A stretch of DNA of 64,000 bases. Origin: Gelidibacter algens (GTDB lineage Bacteria; Bacteroidota; Bacteroidia; Flavobacteriales; Flavobacteriaceae). Positions 35,936 through 45,366 of this stretch are shown here, in pieces; the stretch's first letter is position 1; the number at the start of each line of letters is the position of its first letter. The stretch lies in the NCBI RefSeq assembly GCF_001678675.1, contig NZ_LZRN01000014.1, positions 1 to 64,000 of the forward strand, written 5' to 3'. Position numbers and translations under genes: made by a program. The notes beneath the pieces were generated by a model. That model was not told the DNA's origin and did no database searches. It saw only the letters and a list, made by a program, of their open reading frames with translations.

Positions 35936-37258
35936 TTAGCTGTAAAACTCTTTTACAAAATCGTCATAGGTAATTTCCTTCACCTTAAGATTCGCTTCTT
36001 TTTTGTAAAGTTCCAACAATTTTTGGCTCATCAATTGCTCTGACAAACGTTTTACTTCATCCCTATTGGACAAAATACGTGCCGCAATATCTTCCAATTC
36101 TTTATCTTGAGGATCCATTTGGCCAAATTGAGCCATTTGCACCTTAATCATTTCTTTGGCAAAGTCTTTTAGGTCATCAAAAGAAACTTGCAACTTATAC
36201 TTTTCAATCAACTTACCTTCGATCAATTGGTAACGCATGCTTTTTTCAGAATTTTCATACTCTTCTTTAGCCTGATCTGCATTCAGTTGATCTTCACCTG
36301 CCGTTTGCATCCATTTTTGTAAGAAGGATGATGGAAGGTCAAATTTTGTGTTCTCAACCAAATGCTCAGTAACATCGTTCAGGAATTTTTGATCACCTTG
36401 TTGTCCAAATTGCTTTTCAGAATCCTCCTTTATTTTAGCTTTCAATTCAATTACCGACGTTACAACATCCTTACCAAATAACTTATCAAATAGCTCCTGA
36501 TCCAAATCGGCCAATTCTCTAGTATTGATTTCTTCTACAGTAAAGGTAACCTCTACATCCAAATCATGGATGTCATCATGGGTTACTTTTAAAAAGCTCA
36601 TCAAATCATGATCGTCATTAACCAAACCTTTGGTTTTCATAGTGATGACATCACCAACTTTAGCTCCAAGCAATGATTTTTCAGCAGTTTTACTTTTGAT
36701 TTTGTCTAAGGTAAATGTTGCTTTATTATTGATTTCTTTTTCTTCATTTACAAAAATACCTGTAACTTCTGAATCCTTTGTAACTTCATCCTGAGCGATC
36801 AATTTGCCATATTGCTTGCGGATATGCTCTACTTGACCGTCAATCATTTTATCATCAGCAACAATAGTGTATTGTGTAATTGGCTTTTTACCTTTTAGCT
36901 CCACTTCAAATTCAGGCGTTAAGCCCAATTCAAACTCGAATGAAAAAGAATCAGCATCCCAATCAAGATCATCCTGAGATTTTGGCAACGGGCTACCTAA
37001 AACGTCCAATTTCTCTTCGGTCATATACTTTTTCAGGGCGTCCTGTAAAAGCTTGTTAACTTCATCAACCAACACAGCTTTCCCGTATTGCTTTTTTACC
37101 ATGGTCATCGGCACATGGCCTTTTCTGAATCCAGGGATGTTAGCTGATTTACGGTAATCTGTAAGGATTTTTTCTACTTTATCGCTATAATCTTCTTTAG
37201 CAATATCTACTTTCACTACAGCATTTAATGCGTCAATGTTTTCTCTTGTAATATTCAT
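35936..37258 (-). CDS. tig: Trigger factor
   Basis: 440 residues. The N-terminal ribosome-binding domain (1-115) contains a GFRKGHVP motif (about 41-48), matching the signature GFRxGxxP. The middle region (about 150-245) is the diverged FKBP-like domain, and a long helical C-terminal domain (about 250-440) follows. The protein is a ribosome-bound chaperone for nascent chains. The FKBP part is weakly conserved, as usual in Bacteroidota, so peptidyl-prolyl isomerase activity is uncertain. It is upstream of clpP and clpX, as in many bacteria. Confidence 0.95.
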   Translation of the reverse strand: MNITRENIDALNAVVKVDIAKEDYSDKVEKILTDYRKSANIPGFRKGHVPMTMVKKQYGKAVLVDEVNKLLQDALKKYMTEEKLDVLGSPLPKSQDDLDWDADSFSFEFELGLTPEFEVELKGKKPITQYTIVADDKMIDGQVEHIRKQYGKLIAQDEVTKDSEVTGIFVNEEKEINNKATFTLDKIKSKTAEKSLLGAKVGDVITMKTKGLVNDDHDLMSFLKVTHDDIHDLDVEVTFTVEEINTRELADLDQELFDKLFGKDVVTSVIELKAKIKEDSEKQFGQQGDQKFLNDVTEHLVENTKFDLPSSFLQKWMQTAGEDQLNADQAKEEYENSEKSMRYQLIEGKLIEKYKLQVSFDDLKDFAKEMIKVQMAQFGQMDPQDKELEDIAARILSNRDEVKRLSEQLMSQKLLELYKKEANLKVKEITYDDFVKEFYS

Positions 37259-37470
37259 ATTATAATTAATAAAGCCTAAAGGCGTTTTATTTTCTATTTT
37301 GGAATTTCATCTTAATATTTCCCTCATAAAAATCGGGACGAGTTCAACTTGCGTGTTTAACATCTACGCTAAATAGACAAATTAAAATCACTTGTTTCAC
37401 TAAAAATTCGGGATGCAAAATTAAACAATTTTTAAATCCCAACAAAGTTTTTAAACACTTGATTTATAGA

Positions 37471-37818
37471 CTAGTTTTTGTCTTTATCCAACAAAGAAAA
37501 AAGCAGGGATTGCAAAAACGATAAGAGCAAGCTGAACAACAGTGCAATCCAAAAACCATTCACTTCAAAACCACCCAAAAATTCATCTGCCAACAGAATG
37601 ATACAGGCATTGATCACCAATAAGAATAACCCAAGCGTTAGGATTGTAATGGGCAAGGTCAAAATGACCAAAATTGGTTTTAAAATAGCGTTGAGCACCG
37701 CCAATACAATAGCTACTATAATGGCTGAAGTAAAGCCGGCAACTTCAACTCCTGGAAGGAATTTTGCCAAAACCACCACGGCAATAGCTGTTAAAAGTAA
37801 TCTGATAATTAAATTCAT
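37471..37818 (-). CDS. Small four-helix membrane protein (phage-holin-superfamily IV / YvlD-like)
   Basis: 115 residues with four predicted membrane helices (about 3-17, 26-44, 50-76, 87-110). The motif VLAVLNAILKPILVILTLPI (about 39-58) is typical of the family named after mycobacterial 4-TMS phage holins. Despite the name, chromosomal members like this are not from prophages, and no phage genes are nearby. The function is unknown; it may be a membrane or stress protein. It lies 36 bases upstream of the hydrolase gene on the same strand but is read after it, so cotranscription is possible. Confidence 0.88.
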   Translation of the reverse strand: MNLIIRLLLTAIAVVVLAKFLPGVEVAGFTSAIIVAIVLAVLNAILKPILVILTLPITILTLGLFLLVINACIILLADEFLGGFEVNGFWIALLFSLLLSFLQSLLFSLLDKDKN

Positions 37819-37854
37819 GTTTGTTTTGTTTTTTCAAAGATAACAAACCTTCCA

Positions 37855-38622
37855 TTAATGTGTCAAGAAATCCTGAACCTCTGCATAAAAATCCGTGGGA
37901 TTTTCAGCATGTAACCAATGTCCCGCATTAGAGATCGTGTTTATTTTTGCTTTTGGAAAATGGGAATGAATCAAACTTTCATCTTGTGGTGAGATGTATT
38001 CTGAACGGTCCCCTCGCAAAAAGAGAGTGTCTTTTTCAAACTTAGCATGCATTGGCAATGGCTCTCCAACCTCATTGACCTGTTCTTTCAAAACCTCAAG
38101 ATTTATCCGTAAGGCAAGCCTTCCCTTTTCTTTCCAGTATAAGTTTTTAAGCAGAAATTGTCGTGTTCCAACATCGGGCACATAGCGTTTCATCGCATCG
38201 TCTGCCGCGCCCCTGCTTTTAAGCGTCGTGAAATCTAAAGCAGACAAGCCTTTGAGTATATCATCATGGTGGGTTGGATAATAGCGCGGTGAAATATCAG
38301 CTATAATCAATTTAGAAACCACTTCAGCATATTCAACCGCAAATAACATGGCTGTCTTTCCTCCCATGGAATGACCCAAAAGCACAATATTTGATAGCTG
38401 ATGTTGGTCACAATAGCGTTTCAAATCTTCAACCATCACCTCATAGTTAAATTCATCGCTGTGAAAACTCCGTCCGTGATTACGTTGGTCAATGAGATGC
38501 ACCTCAAAACCTTCTTCGCTGAATTGTGTGCCGAGCGTTTTCCAATTGTCACTCATGCCCAAAAATCCGTGGAGAAAAATAAAAGCTTGGCCTTCGCCTA
38601 AAATAGTGGAATGGAGATTCAT
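37855..38622 (-). CDS. Alpha/beta hydrolase, YbfF-like esterase
   Basis: 255 residues of a single alpha/beta-hydrolase domain. The oxyanion region is FLHGFLGMSDNW (16-27), RNHGRS follows at 47-52, the nucleophile Ser85 sits in GHSMGGKT (83-90), and the catalytic His is in NAGHWLHAENP near 236. It most resembles YbfF-type acyl-CoA esterases, which act on small or medium acyl esters. There is no signal peptide, so it is cytosolic. It is separated from the upstream pdxJ gene by a stretch of minisatellite repeats. Confidence 0.92.
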   Translation of the reverse strand: MNLHSTILGEGQAFIFLHGFLGMSDNWKTLGTQFSEEGFEVHLIDQRNHGRSFHSDEFNYEVMVEDLKRYCDQHQLSNIVLLGHSMGGKTAMLFAVEYAEVVSKLIIADISPRYYPTHHDDILKGLSALDFTTLKSRGAADDAMKRYVPDVGTRQFLLKNLYWKEKGRLALRINLEVLKEQVNEVGEPLPMHAKFEKDTLFLRGDRSEYISPQDESLIHSHFPKAKINTISNAGHWLHAENPTDFYAEVQDFLTH

Positions 38623-38645
38623 GATGATTTATGATTTTTTGTTTA

Positions 38646-38699
38646 TGACGGGTGACAGATGACGGATGACGGGTGACGGGTGACGGGTGACGGGTGACG
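38646..38699. repeat. Heptanucleotide tandem repeat TGACGGG
   Basis: Seven full units plus five bases: copies 1 and 4-7 are TGACGGG, and copies 2 and 3 are TGACAGA and TGACGGA. It lies in the gap between pdxJ and the hydrolase gene, upstream of the hydrolase start. Confidence 0.95.
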
Positions 38700-38720
38700 T
38701 ATAATTAACGAATGATTTAT

Positions 38721-38769
38721 GCCAACTGAAAACTGCCAACTGAGGACTGCCAACTGAAGACTGAAAACT
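38721..38769. repeat. 14-bp tandem repeat GCCAACTGARRACT
   Basis: Three complete 14-base units (38721-38762) differing at two positions, plus a half unit that runs into the pdxJ stop codon at 38768-38770. Confidence 0.95.
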
Positions 38770-39481
38770 ATTTCAACTGTCTCAAATACATATTGACCAC
38801 ATTTTCAATACCCAAATACAAACTTTCTGAAATTAAGGCATGTCCAATAGAAACCTCTAATAAATCAGGAATGTTCTGTTTAAAAAATTTGATGTTATCT
38901 AAAGACAAATCGTGTCCCGCATTAATGCCGAGACCCAATGCATTTGCTAATACAGCGCATTCGGTGTAGGGTTTGATGGCCATTTCATTGCCCAAGCCAT
39001 AATTGTGGGCGAAGGCCTCTGTATAGAGCTCTATTCTGTCAGTCCCTGTGGCCTTTGCGCCCTCTACCTGCTTCAAAATAGGATCGACAAAAATAGCGGT
39101 ACGAATGCCATTTTGCTTGAATTCCTTAATTACATCTACCAAAAAATCTTTATGCTTAATGGTGTCCCAACCTGCGTTTGAGGTAATGGCATCATCGGCA
39201 TCTGGCACCAAGGTGACTTGCGTAGGTTTGACCTTCAGCACCATATCCACAAATTGGCGAATAGGATTGCCTTCAATATTATATTCAGTATACACTTCAG
39301 GCTTCAAATCATATACATCCTGATAGCGAATATGTCTTTCATCAGGCCTTGGGTGAATGGTGATGCCTTGGGCTCCAAACTTTTGGACATCTCTTGCAAA
39401 TTGCACCAGATTTGGAACATCACCACCTCTTGAATTTCTTAGGGTGGCAATCTTGTTGATATTCACGCTCAACTTTGTCAT
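38768..39481 (-). CDS. pdxJ: Pyridoxine 5'-phosphate synthase
   Basis: 237 residues from the ATG at 39481 (MTKLSVNINKIATLRN). An ATG seven codons upstream is possible but less like the family. PdxJ condenses 1-deoxyxylulose 5-phosphate with 3-amino-2-oxopropyl phosphate to give pyridoxine phosphate in the cytoplasm. Conserved signs are VNINKIATLRNSRGG at the start, the GAQGITIHPRPDERHI block with its active-site His and Arg, and the C-terminal LEVSIGHALISESL block. It is divergent from the CBS-domain gene. Tandem repeats begin right at its stop codon. Confidence 0.97.
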   Translation of the reverse strand: MTKLSVNINKIATLRNSRGGDVPNLVQFARDVQKFGAQGITIHPRPDERHIRYQDVYDLKPEVYTEYNIEGNPIRQFVDMVLKVKPTQVTLVPDADDAITSNAGWDTIKHKDFLVDVIKEFKQNGIRTAIFVDPILKQVEGAKATGTDRIELYTEAFAHNYGLGNEMAIKPYTECAVLANALGLGINAGHDLSLDNIKFFKQNIPDLLEVSIGHALISESLYLGIENVVNMYLRQLK

Positions 39482-39568
39482 AGCATTTGTTTTATTGAAC
39501 AAAAATACAAAGTAGATGATGCCTTTTGTAGTTATTTTTAATTATTTTGCAGGAACAAAATCAAGAAC

Positions 39569-40225
39569 ATGCCGTTAAGAGAATACATCATCAATGACAT
39601 CAAGCCACTAAACATAACTGACAAGGTGAGTGACCTTAAAATGATGTTTAATGAGTTGACCTATTCTCATATTCCCATAGAAAATAACTCGGTGTATTTA
39701 GGGTGTATTTCTGAAACAGACGTGCATTGTTTTGATGGTAAGGAAACCATTGTAGATTGCACCCACTCCCTAGAAGGTTTTTTTGTGAGATCAGACACCA
39801 ATTGGCTTGATGTTCTTGAAACCTTTGCCCAACACTCCTGTAATATAATGCCTGTTTTAGATAGACAAAATACTTATTTGGGGTATTATGAACTCAATGA
39901 TATTATCGGCCGCTTTAATGAAACCCCGTTTTTTTCAGAACCCGGAGGTACTTTAATTATAGAAAAAGGCATCCAAGATTATTCGTTTAGTGAAATTAGC
40001 CAGATTGTAGAATCCAATGATGCTAAAATTTTAGGCGCATTTATATCTAAAATGGAAGATGATGTTGTTCAGGTTACTCTTAAAATTGGCGATTCAGGTC
40101 TTAACGATGTCATACAAACCTTTAGAAGATATAGCTACAATGTCATTTCTGGCCACGAGGAGGACACCTATATTGAAAACTTGAAAGAGCGTTCAGACTA
40201 TTTGGACAAATACCTTAATATGTAG
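39569..40225 (+). CDS. CBS-domain protein
   Basis: 218 residues. The first 130 residues form a CBS-domain pair: MPLREYIINDIKPLNITDKV opens the first, and EGFFVRSDTNWLDVLETFAQ with VLDRQNTYLGYYELNDII forms the second. A C-terminal domain (about 130-218) resembles small ligand-binding or ACT-like modules but was not identified. CBS pairs commonly sense adenine nucleotides. The gene ends four bases before nadK, so the two are cotranscribed and probably functionally linked. In Flavobacteriaceae this gene usually stands next to nadK. Confidence 0.9.
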   Translation: MPLREYIINDIKPLNITDKVSDLKMMFNELTYSHIPIENNSVYLGCISETDVHCFDGKETIVDCTHSLEGFFVRSDTNWLDVLETFAQHSCNIMPVLDRQNTYLGYYELNDIIGRFNETPFFSEPGGTLIIEKGIQDYSFSEISQIVESNDAKILGAFISKMEDDVVQVTLKIGDSGLNDVIQTFRRYSYNVISGHEEDTYIENLKERSDYLDKYLNM

Positions 40226-40229
40226 TGCT

Positions 40230-41111
40230 ATGAAAATTGCCATCTATAGTCAATATTATAAGGGTAACGAAGAATCTGCGGCGGTACTTTTAAATTATTT
40301 GTCCCAAAAAGCATCTGAGGTTTTTATCGAGGACCATTTTTATCAACTCATTGATGAGCATTTGGACCTAAAAACAAATTTTAAGAACTTTAAAACCTTT
40401 CAAACCTTAGACAATTCCTTTGATTTACTCATTAGTATTGGAGGGGACGGCACTATTTTAAGAGCCATTACGTTTGTTAGCGATAGGTCAATTCCTATTA
40501 TCGGAATCAATACCGGCCGTTTGGGTTTTTTAGCCACCATTCAAAACAATCAAATTGAAAGTGCACTTGATAGCATCTTTAAAGGGGACTATAAAATATC
40601 AGAACGCAGCCTTTTGAGTATAGAAACCCAACCTAAAAACAAAGAGTTATCCCAACTCAATTTTGCGCTCAATGAGATCGCATTGAGCAGAAAAAATACA
40701 ACGTCCATGATTACCGTTAACACACGTTTAAATGGCGAATATTTAACCACCTATTGGGCAGATGGTTTAATTGTATCCACACCTACGGGCTCAACTGGCT
40801 ATTCACTAAGCTGCGGCGGTCCTGTCATTTCTCCAGATGCCAAAAGTTTTGTCATCACTCCTATTGCTCCACACAATTTAAGCGCCCGACCTTTAGTTAT
40901 TCCTGACGAAACAGAAATTCAATTAAAGGTTGATGGTCGGGAAGATTTTTACCTCATCTCCTTAGACTCCCGAATAGCGACGTTGCACAACTCCACCATT
41001 GTAACTGTTAAGAAAGCAGACTTCAACATTAAAATGATTGAACTCCACAGTGAAAGCTTTATAGACACTTTGAGAAAAAAATTGCTTTGGGGAGAAGATA
41101 AACGCAATTAA
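40230..41111 (+). CDS. nadK: NAD kinase
   Basis: 293 residues, normal for NadK. It phosphorylates NAD to NADP with ATP or polyphosphate in the cytoplasm. The catalytic GGDGT motif is at 71-75 (LLISIGGDGTILRA). The second conserved block reads ADGLIVSTPTGSTGYSLSCG (about 178-197). NEIALSRK and ITPIAPHNLSARPLV are also typical. It directly follows the CBS-domain gene. A new promoter appears before the next gene, DUF6089. Confidence 0.97.
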   Translation: MKIAIYSQYYKGNEESAAVLLNYLSQKASEVFIEDHFYQLIDEHLDLKTNFKNFKTFQTLDNSFDLLISIGGDGTILRAITFVSDRSIPIIGINTGRLGFLATIQNNQIESALDSIFKGDYKISERSLLSIETQPKNKELSQLNFALNEIALSRKNTTSMITVNTRLNGEYLTTYWADGLIVSTPTGSTGYSLSCGGPVISPDAKSFVITPIAPHNLSARPLVIPDETEIQLKVDGREDFYLISLDSRIATLHNSTIVTVKKADFNIKMIELHSESFIDTLRKKLLWGEDKRN

Positions 41112-41161
41112 ACAATAAAACCTTGCAAATACTGTTTATCAGTAATACAATTTGATTCAAA

Positions 41162-41193
41162 TTGCTATAGACTTATCTTATTTATTATATTTG
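41162..41193 (+). promoter_or_regulatory. Promoter for the DUF6089-uppS-bamA group
   Basis: TTG at 41162-41164, a 21-base spacer, then TATATTTG (41186-41193), a perfect TAnnTTTG element. The DUF6089 ATG follows 17 bases later. Confidence 0.6.
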
Positions 41194-41210
41194 CAAACTT
41201 TTGAAATTTT

Positions 41211-41897
41211 ATGAGGTATATCATTTTAATAATTTTTAGTTTTTGTTTGGTCCCAAACGTAAAGGCTCAAATTTATGAAGTTGGTTTTTTCTTAGGTAGC
41301 AGTAATTTTATCGGAGATGTGGGCGACACCAAATATATAGCTCCACAAAGACCAGCCGGTGGTCTTCTTTTGAAATGGAACAGAAGCCCGAGACATGCCT
41401 TTAGAGCGTCATTTCTTTTAACTGAATTAGAGGGTAATGACAGCGCCTCCGATGATCCAAGGCGTATTGCCCGAGATTATGATTTTAGAAACACGATTAT
41501 GGAAATATCCGCAGGTATGGAGTTTAATTTTTTAGATTTTGATCAACACAGTCTTGAGCCTCAAATGACACCCTACATTTATACAGGAATTTCTACTGCC
41601 AGACATAAAAATTATTTCTTCCAAGGTGGCGTACAAACCTATGAAAATACTTATAGTTGGGCCTACGGCATACCCATGGTAGTCGGGTTTAAAGCTACAA
41701 CTGTTAAAGGATTGGTATTAGGAGCCGAAATTGGGGTGAGATATACGTTTTCAGATGAAATAGATGGCAGTGTCCCAGATTCATCTTCTAGAAAGCCACT
41801 TAGTTTTGGTAATTTAAATAGTAATGATTGGTATGTGTTTTCTGGAATAACCCTAACTTACACCTTTGGTGAAAAACCATGTTATTGTAGTTATTAA
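41211..41897 (+). CDS. DUF6089 family outer-membrane beta-barrel protein
   Basis: 228 residues. A signal peptide (1-19, VKA before Gln20) and alternating amphipathic strands indicate a small outer-membrane beta barrel. It begins IYEVGFFLGSSNFIGDVG and has the late segment GAEIGVRYTFSDEIDG, as in the flavobacterial DUF6089 family. The function is unknown. Its position directly before uppS and bamA (stop codon abutting the uppS GTG) is conserved in the family, which suggests a role in envelope assembly. The C-terminus has an unusual short Cys pair, CYCSY. Confidence 0.9.
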   Translation: MRYIILIIFSFCLVPNVKAQIYEVGFFLGSSNFIGDVGDTKYIAPQRPAGGLLLKWNRSPRHAFRASFLLTELEGNDSASDDPRRIARDYDFRNTIMEISAGMEFNFLDFDQHSLEPQMTPYIYTGISTARHKNYFFQGGVQTYENTYSWAYGIPMVVGFKATTVKGLVLGAEIGVRYTFSDEIDGSVPDSSSRKPLSFGNLNSNDWYVFSGITLTYTFGEKPCYCSY

Positions 41898-42638
41898 GTG
41901 GATTTAAAACAACAGATACATACCGACCGACTTCCCAATCATGTGGCCATCATAATGGATGGCAACGGCCGTTGGGCAAAACAACAAGGTTTGCTCAGGG
42001 TCATTGGTCATGAAAATGGCACCAAATCTGTAAGAGAAGTCGTTGAAGCCAGTGCCGAAATTGGCATTAAACACCTTACCCTCTACGCCTTTTCTACTGA
42101 AAATTGGAACCGACCAAAAATTGAAGTTCAAACGTTGATGAAACTACTGGTCAAATCCCTTAAAAAAGAGATCAAGACACTCCAAGACAATGACATTAAA
42201 CTCAACGCCATTGGCTGTTTGGACGATTTGCCAAAAAAGGCAAAAGAGGAGCTGCAGGAAGTCATAGAAAAAACCAAAAACAACAACAGAATGATTTTGA
42301 CGTTGGCGCTGAGTTATGGCTCACGCGATGAACTTATAAACATGGTCAAAAAAATATCTGATAAAGTTAAAAATAATATAATTTCTACCGAATCTATTGA
42401 CGAATCCATTATTAATAAGCATCTTTACACGCAAAATTTGCCAGATGTAGACTTGCTCATCCGTACCAGTGGAGAACAAAGAATCAGTAATTTCTTGTTA
42501 TGGCAAATTGCATATGCTGAATTATATTTTACCCATATTTTATGGCCAGATTTTAAAAAGTCTGACTTATACACCGCTTTGATAGACTATCAAAATAGAG
42601 AACGACGATTTGGAAAAACAAGTGAACAACTTAGCTAA
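41898..42638 (+). CDS. uppS: Isoprenyl transferase (undecaprenyl diphosphate synthase)
   Basis: 246 residues, normal for UppS. It builds the C55 lipid carrier for peptidoglycan and polysaccharides from FPP and IPP. The pyrophosphate-binding IIMDGNGRWAKQ contains the catalytic Asp21. TLYAFSTENWNRP (about 58-70) and LLIRTSGEQRISNFLLWQ (about 192-209) are the other cis-prenyltransferase signatures. The start is GTG immediately after the DUF6089 stop codon. The 3' end overlaps the bamA frame by 29 bases, so translation is probably coupled. Confidence 0.97.
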   Translation: MDLKQQIHTDRLPNHVAIIMDGNGRWAKQQGLLRVIGHENGTKSVREVVEASAEIGIKHLTLYAFSTENWNRPKIEVQTLMKLLVKSLKKEIKTLQDNDIKLNAIGCLDDLPKKAKEELQEVIEKTKNNNRMILTLALSYGSRDELINMVKKISDKVKNNIISTESIDESIINKHLYTQNLPDVDLLIRTSGEQRISNFLLWQIAYAELYFTHILWPDFKKSDLYTALIDYQNRERRFGKTSEQLS

Positions 42639-45195
42639 CATTACGCTTTTGAAAACAATTCTTAATACCCTTTTCAGTGCCTTTTTTCTTTTATTTTCAT
42701 TTGCTTCTTCAGCACAAGAAAATCCTTACAACTCAGGTAAAAAATACACCATCGCAGACATTGTCGTTACCGGCGACACCAACTTTAGCGAAGCCACAAT
42801 TATCACATTTTCAGGTTTAAGAAAAGGGGAAGTAGTGGCAATTCCAGGAGAACGCATCAGTGAAGCCCTTAAAAAATTATGGGGCTCCAATCTGTTCAGT
42901 AATATTGACATCTATCTGACCAAAACAGAAGATGACCAAGCTTATTTGGAAATCAGTCTTCAAGATTTACCTGAACTTAACAACGTTGTGATCAATGGGG
43001 TTAAAAAAGGAAAAAAAGAGACCTTAATAAAGGATAATAAGCTTACCAAAGGTGCTAAAGTAACTGAAAACCTTATCACCACTACTAAAAATTACCTCAC
43101 CAATAAATATAAAAAAGAAGGTTTTTACAATACGAAAGTAACTGTATCGACCACGCCAGTAATTGATTCCATTGAAAAAAGCAGAGTCAATATGTTGGTG
43201 AATATTGAGAAAAACGACAAGGTAAAAATTAAAGAAATCAACTTTATTGGCAATGAAAAGCTAAGTGATAAAAAGCTTAAAAAGGCCATGAAAGAGACGA
43301 AGCAAAAGAACTTTTTGCGTTTCTTAAAACGGTCAAAATATGTCAAAGACAATTATAAAGAAGATTTAGTAAGTGTTATCGATAAATACAAAGAAAATGG
43401 GTATAGGGATGCACGTGTTACTTCTGATTCCATTTACAATAGCGGAGATGGCTTACTATCTATTGACATTAATGTTGAAGAAGGTGAAAAATATACGTTC
43501 GGTGAAATTGCATTTGTTGGAAACACCCTTTACACTGACCAACAATTAGGTGCTCTTTTGGGCATCAAAGAAGGAGACACTTATAATGGTGTGGAATTGA
43601 GAAAAAGAATTGCTGACAACTCAAGACCAGATGCCCAGGACATTACTAATCTTTATCAAGATAGCGGCTACTTGTTTTCAACCATTAATCCGGTGGAGGT
43701 AAGTGCAGATGGCAATGTCATTGATATGGAGATCCGTATTTCTGAAGGTAAACCCGCCTACTTTAATAATGTGACTGTGGTTGGAAATGATAAAACCAAT
43801 GACCGCGTTATTTACAGAGAATTAAGAACACGCCCAGGACAGCTTTACAGCAAAACCGCGGTAGTAAGAACGGTTAGGGAGTTAGGTCAGTTAGGCTTCT
43901 TTGACGCACAACAATTGAGCCCGAATTTTAAAAACGCCAATCCTAATGAAGGCACATTGGATATGGAATATGCAGTAGTTGAAAAGGGATCCAGTCAAAT
44001 TGAGCTTCAAGGTGGTTATGGTGGTGGTGGCTTTATTGGTACACTTGGTTTGTCTTTCAACAATTTCGCAATAAAGGATATTTTTAAACGTGAGGCCTAC
44101 AAACCTGTTCCTACAGGTGATGGACAAAGTTTGGCGCTGCGTTTGCAGGCCAGCCGCTTTTTTCAGACCTACAGTTTTTCTTTTACTGAACCATGGTTAG
44201 GTGGTAAACGTCCAATCCAATTCTCAACCTCATTGTCCCATACCAAACAATTTTTATTCAATCCTAGAACTAGAGATGCTGATAAAAGCAAGCGTTTCAA
44301 CATTACGGGTATCACGGTTGGTCTTGCAAAACGTTTAACGGTACCTGATGACTACTTTACCTTATCTCAAGCAGTAAGCTTTCAACACTACGATTTAAAA
44401 AATTATAACACAGGTCTTTTCACCTTTGGTAATGGCTATTCCAATAACTTGTCCTACACCGTCGGATTGAGCAGAAATGACACGCGCACAGATCCAATTT
44501 ATCCAACAGGTGGTTCAAATTTTTCTGTCACTGCAAAATTATCCTTACCATATTCCCTATTGAACAACGTAGATTATTCGGCATTAAAGGAAGAAAGAGA
44601 AACCTTGAACCCATCTGATCCTGATGATTTGGCACGTTTGGGAGTTATTGACCAAGAGCGCTACAAATGGTTGGAATTTTATAAAGTCAAATTTAAAGGT
44701 GATTGGTATACCAATGTTATTGCAAATAAATTGATCATCAAATCTGGAGTGGAATTTGGTTTTCTAGGTGCTTATAATAATGATAGAGGTGTCATTCCTT
44801 TTGAGCGTTTCTTTGTTGGTGGTGACGGTTTAGGCAACTATTCATTAGACGGCAGAGAGGCCATCGCTCTGAGAGGCTATCCAAACCAATCCTTATCATC
44901 ACAAGATGGAGGGACGATTTACAACAAATTTTCATTAGAGCTGCGCTATCCAATTACCTTAGGTGGTCAGGCCAAAATTTTCGCCCTAGGCTTTATGGAA
45001 GCTGGTGCCTCATTTGATGATTTCAGAGATTACAACCCTTTTAACATCAAGCGTTCGGCTGGTGTAGGTTTGCGTATTTTCATGCCTGCATTCGGATTGT
45101 TAGGTATTGACTTTGGTCATGGCTTTGATGCCTTACCTGGTCAGAACGTCAAAAATGGTTGGGAAACCCACTTTATCATCGGGCAGCAGTTTTAA
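42610..45195 (+). CDS. bamA: Outer-membrane protein assembly factor BamA
   Basis: 861 residues. There is a signal peptide (cleavage about after Ala35, SSA before Gln), then POTRA repeats (about 45-425) and a 16-stranded barrel (about 480-861) ending in Phe, as required for the beta-signal. It inserts beta-barrel proteins into the outer membrane. The conserved RGYPNQSL (residues about 756-763, the lid-loop VRGF/Y motif) is present. No ATG lies before the signal peptide, so the start is TTG at 42610 or GTG at 42622, both inside the uppS gene. It sits between uppS and the two ompH/skp genes, the classic envelope-biogenesis order. Confidence 0.96.
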   Translation: MEKQVNNLANITLLKTILNTLFSAFFLLFSFASSAQENPYNSGKKYTIADIVVTGDTNFSEATIITFSGLRKGEVVAIPGERISEALKKLWGSNLFSNIDIYLTKTEDDQAYLEISLQDLPELNNVVINGVKKGKKETLIKDNKLTKGAKVTENLITTTKNYLTNKYKKEGFYNTKVTVSTTPVIDSIEKSRVNMLVNIEKNDKVKIKEINFIGNEKLSDKKLKKAMKETKQKNFLRFLKRSKYVKDNYKEDLVSVIDKYKENGYRDARVTSDSIYNSGDGLLSIDINVEEGEKYTFGEIAFVGNTLYTDQQLGALLGIKEGDTYNGVELRKRIADNSRPDAQDITNLYQDSGYLFSTINPVEVSADGNVIDMEIRISEGKPAYFNNVTVVGNDKTNDRVIYRELRTRPGQLYSKTAVVRTVRELGQLGFFDAQQLSPNFKNANPNEGTLDMEYAVVEKGSSQIELQGGYGGGGFIGTLGLSFNNFAIKDIFKREAYKPVPTGDGQSLALRLQASRFFQTYSFSFTEPWLGGKRPIQFSTSLSHTKQFLFNPRTRDADKSKRFNITGITVGLAKRLTVPDDYFTLSQAVSFQHYDLKNYNTGLFTFGNGYSNNLSYTVGLSRNDTRTDPIYPTGGSNFSVTAKLSLPYSLLNNVDYSALKEERETLNPSDPDDLARLGVIDQERYKWLEFYKVKFKGDWYTNVIANKLIIKSGVEFGFLGAYNNDRGVIPFERFFVGGDGLGNYSLDGREAIALRGYPNQSLSSQDGGTIYNKFSLELRYPITLGGQAKIFALGFMEAGASFDDFRDYNPFNIKRSAGVGLRIFMPAFGLLGIDFGHGFDALPGQNVKNGWETHFIIGQQF

Positions 45196-45198
45196 CTT

Positions 45199-45214
45199 TG
45201 GCACGATATTTTCT
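45199..45214 (+). promoter_or_regulatory. Possible sigma-54 promoter before the first ompH gene
   Basis: TGGCAC-GATAT-TTTCT matches the sigma-54 pattern TGGCAC-N5-TTGCW except for one base in the -12 part. It lies four bases after the bamA stop codon and about 150 bases before ompH. Chance occurrence is possible. Confidence 0.3.
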
Positions 45215-45366
45215 AAGTACACCTTGACGATTTAGTACTGGTGTTAAAATTTTTTAGAATATATTTCGTTAATTTGAAAAATAAAACGCTAATAAAATAA
45301 AATCGTTAGGTTTATCTGGCGTTTTAGAATGTATAGCGTGACCCGCAAATGATAAAATAGCAATAG

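Noticed and set aside
37471-37818. Prophage marker because of the holin family name
   Set aside because: The family is chromosomal in many bacteria, and no phage structural, lysis or integrase genes are near.
38646-38769. Possible CRISPR array
   Set aside because: The units are 7 and 14 bp without unique spacers, and there are no cas genes.
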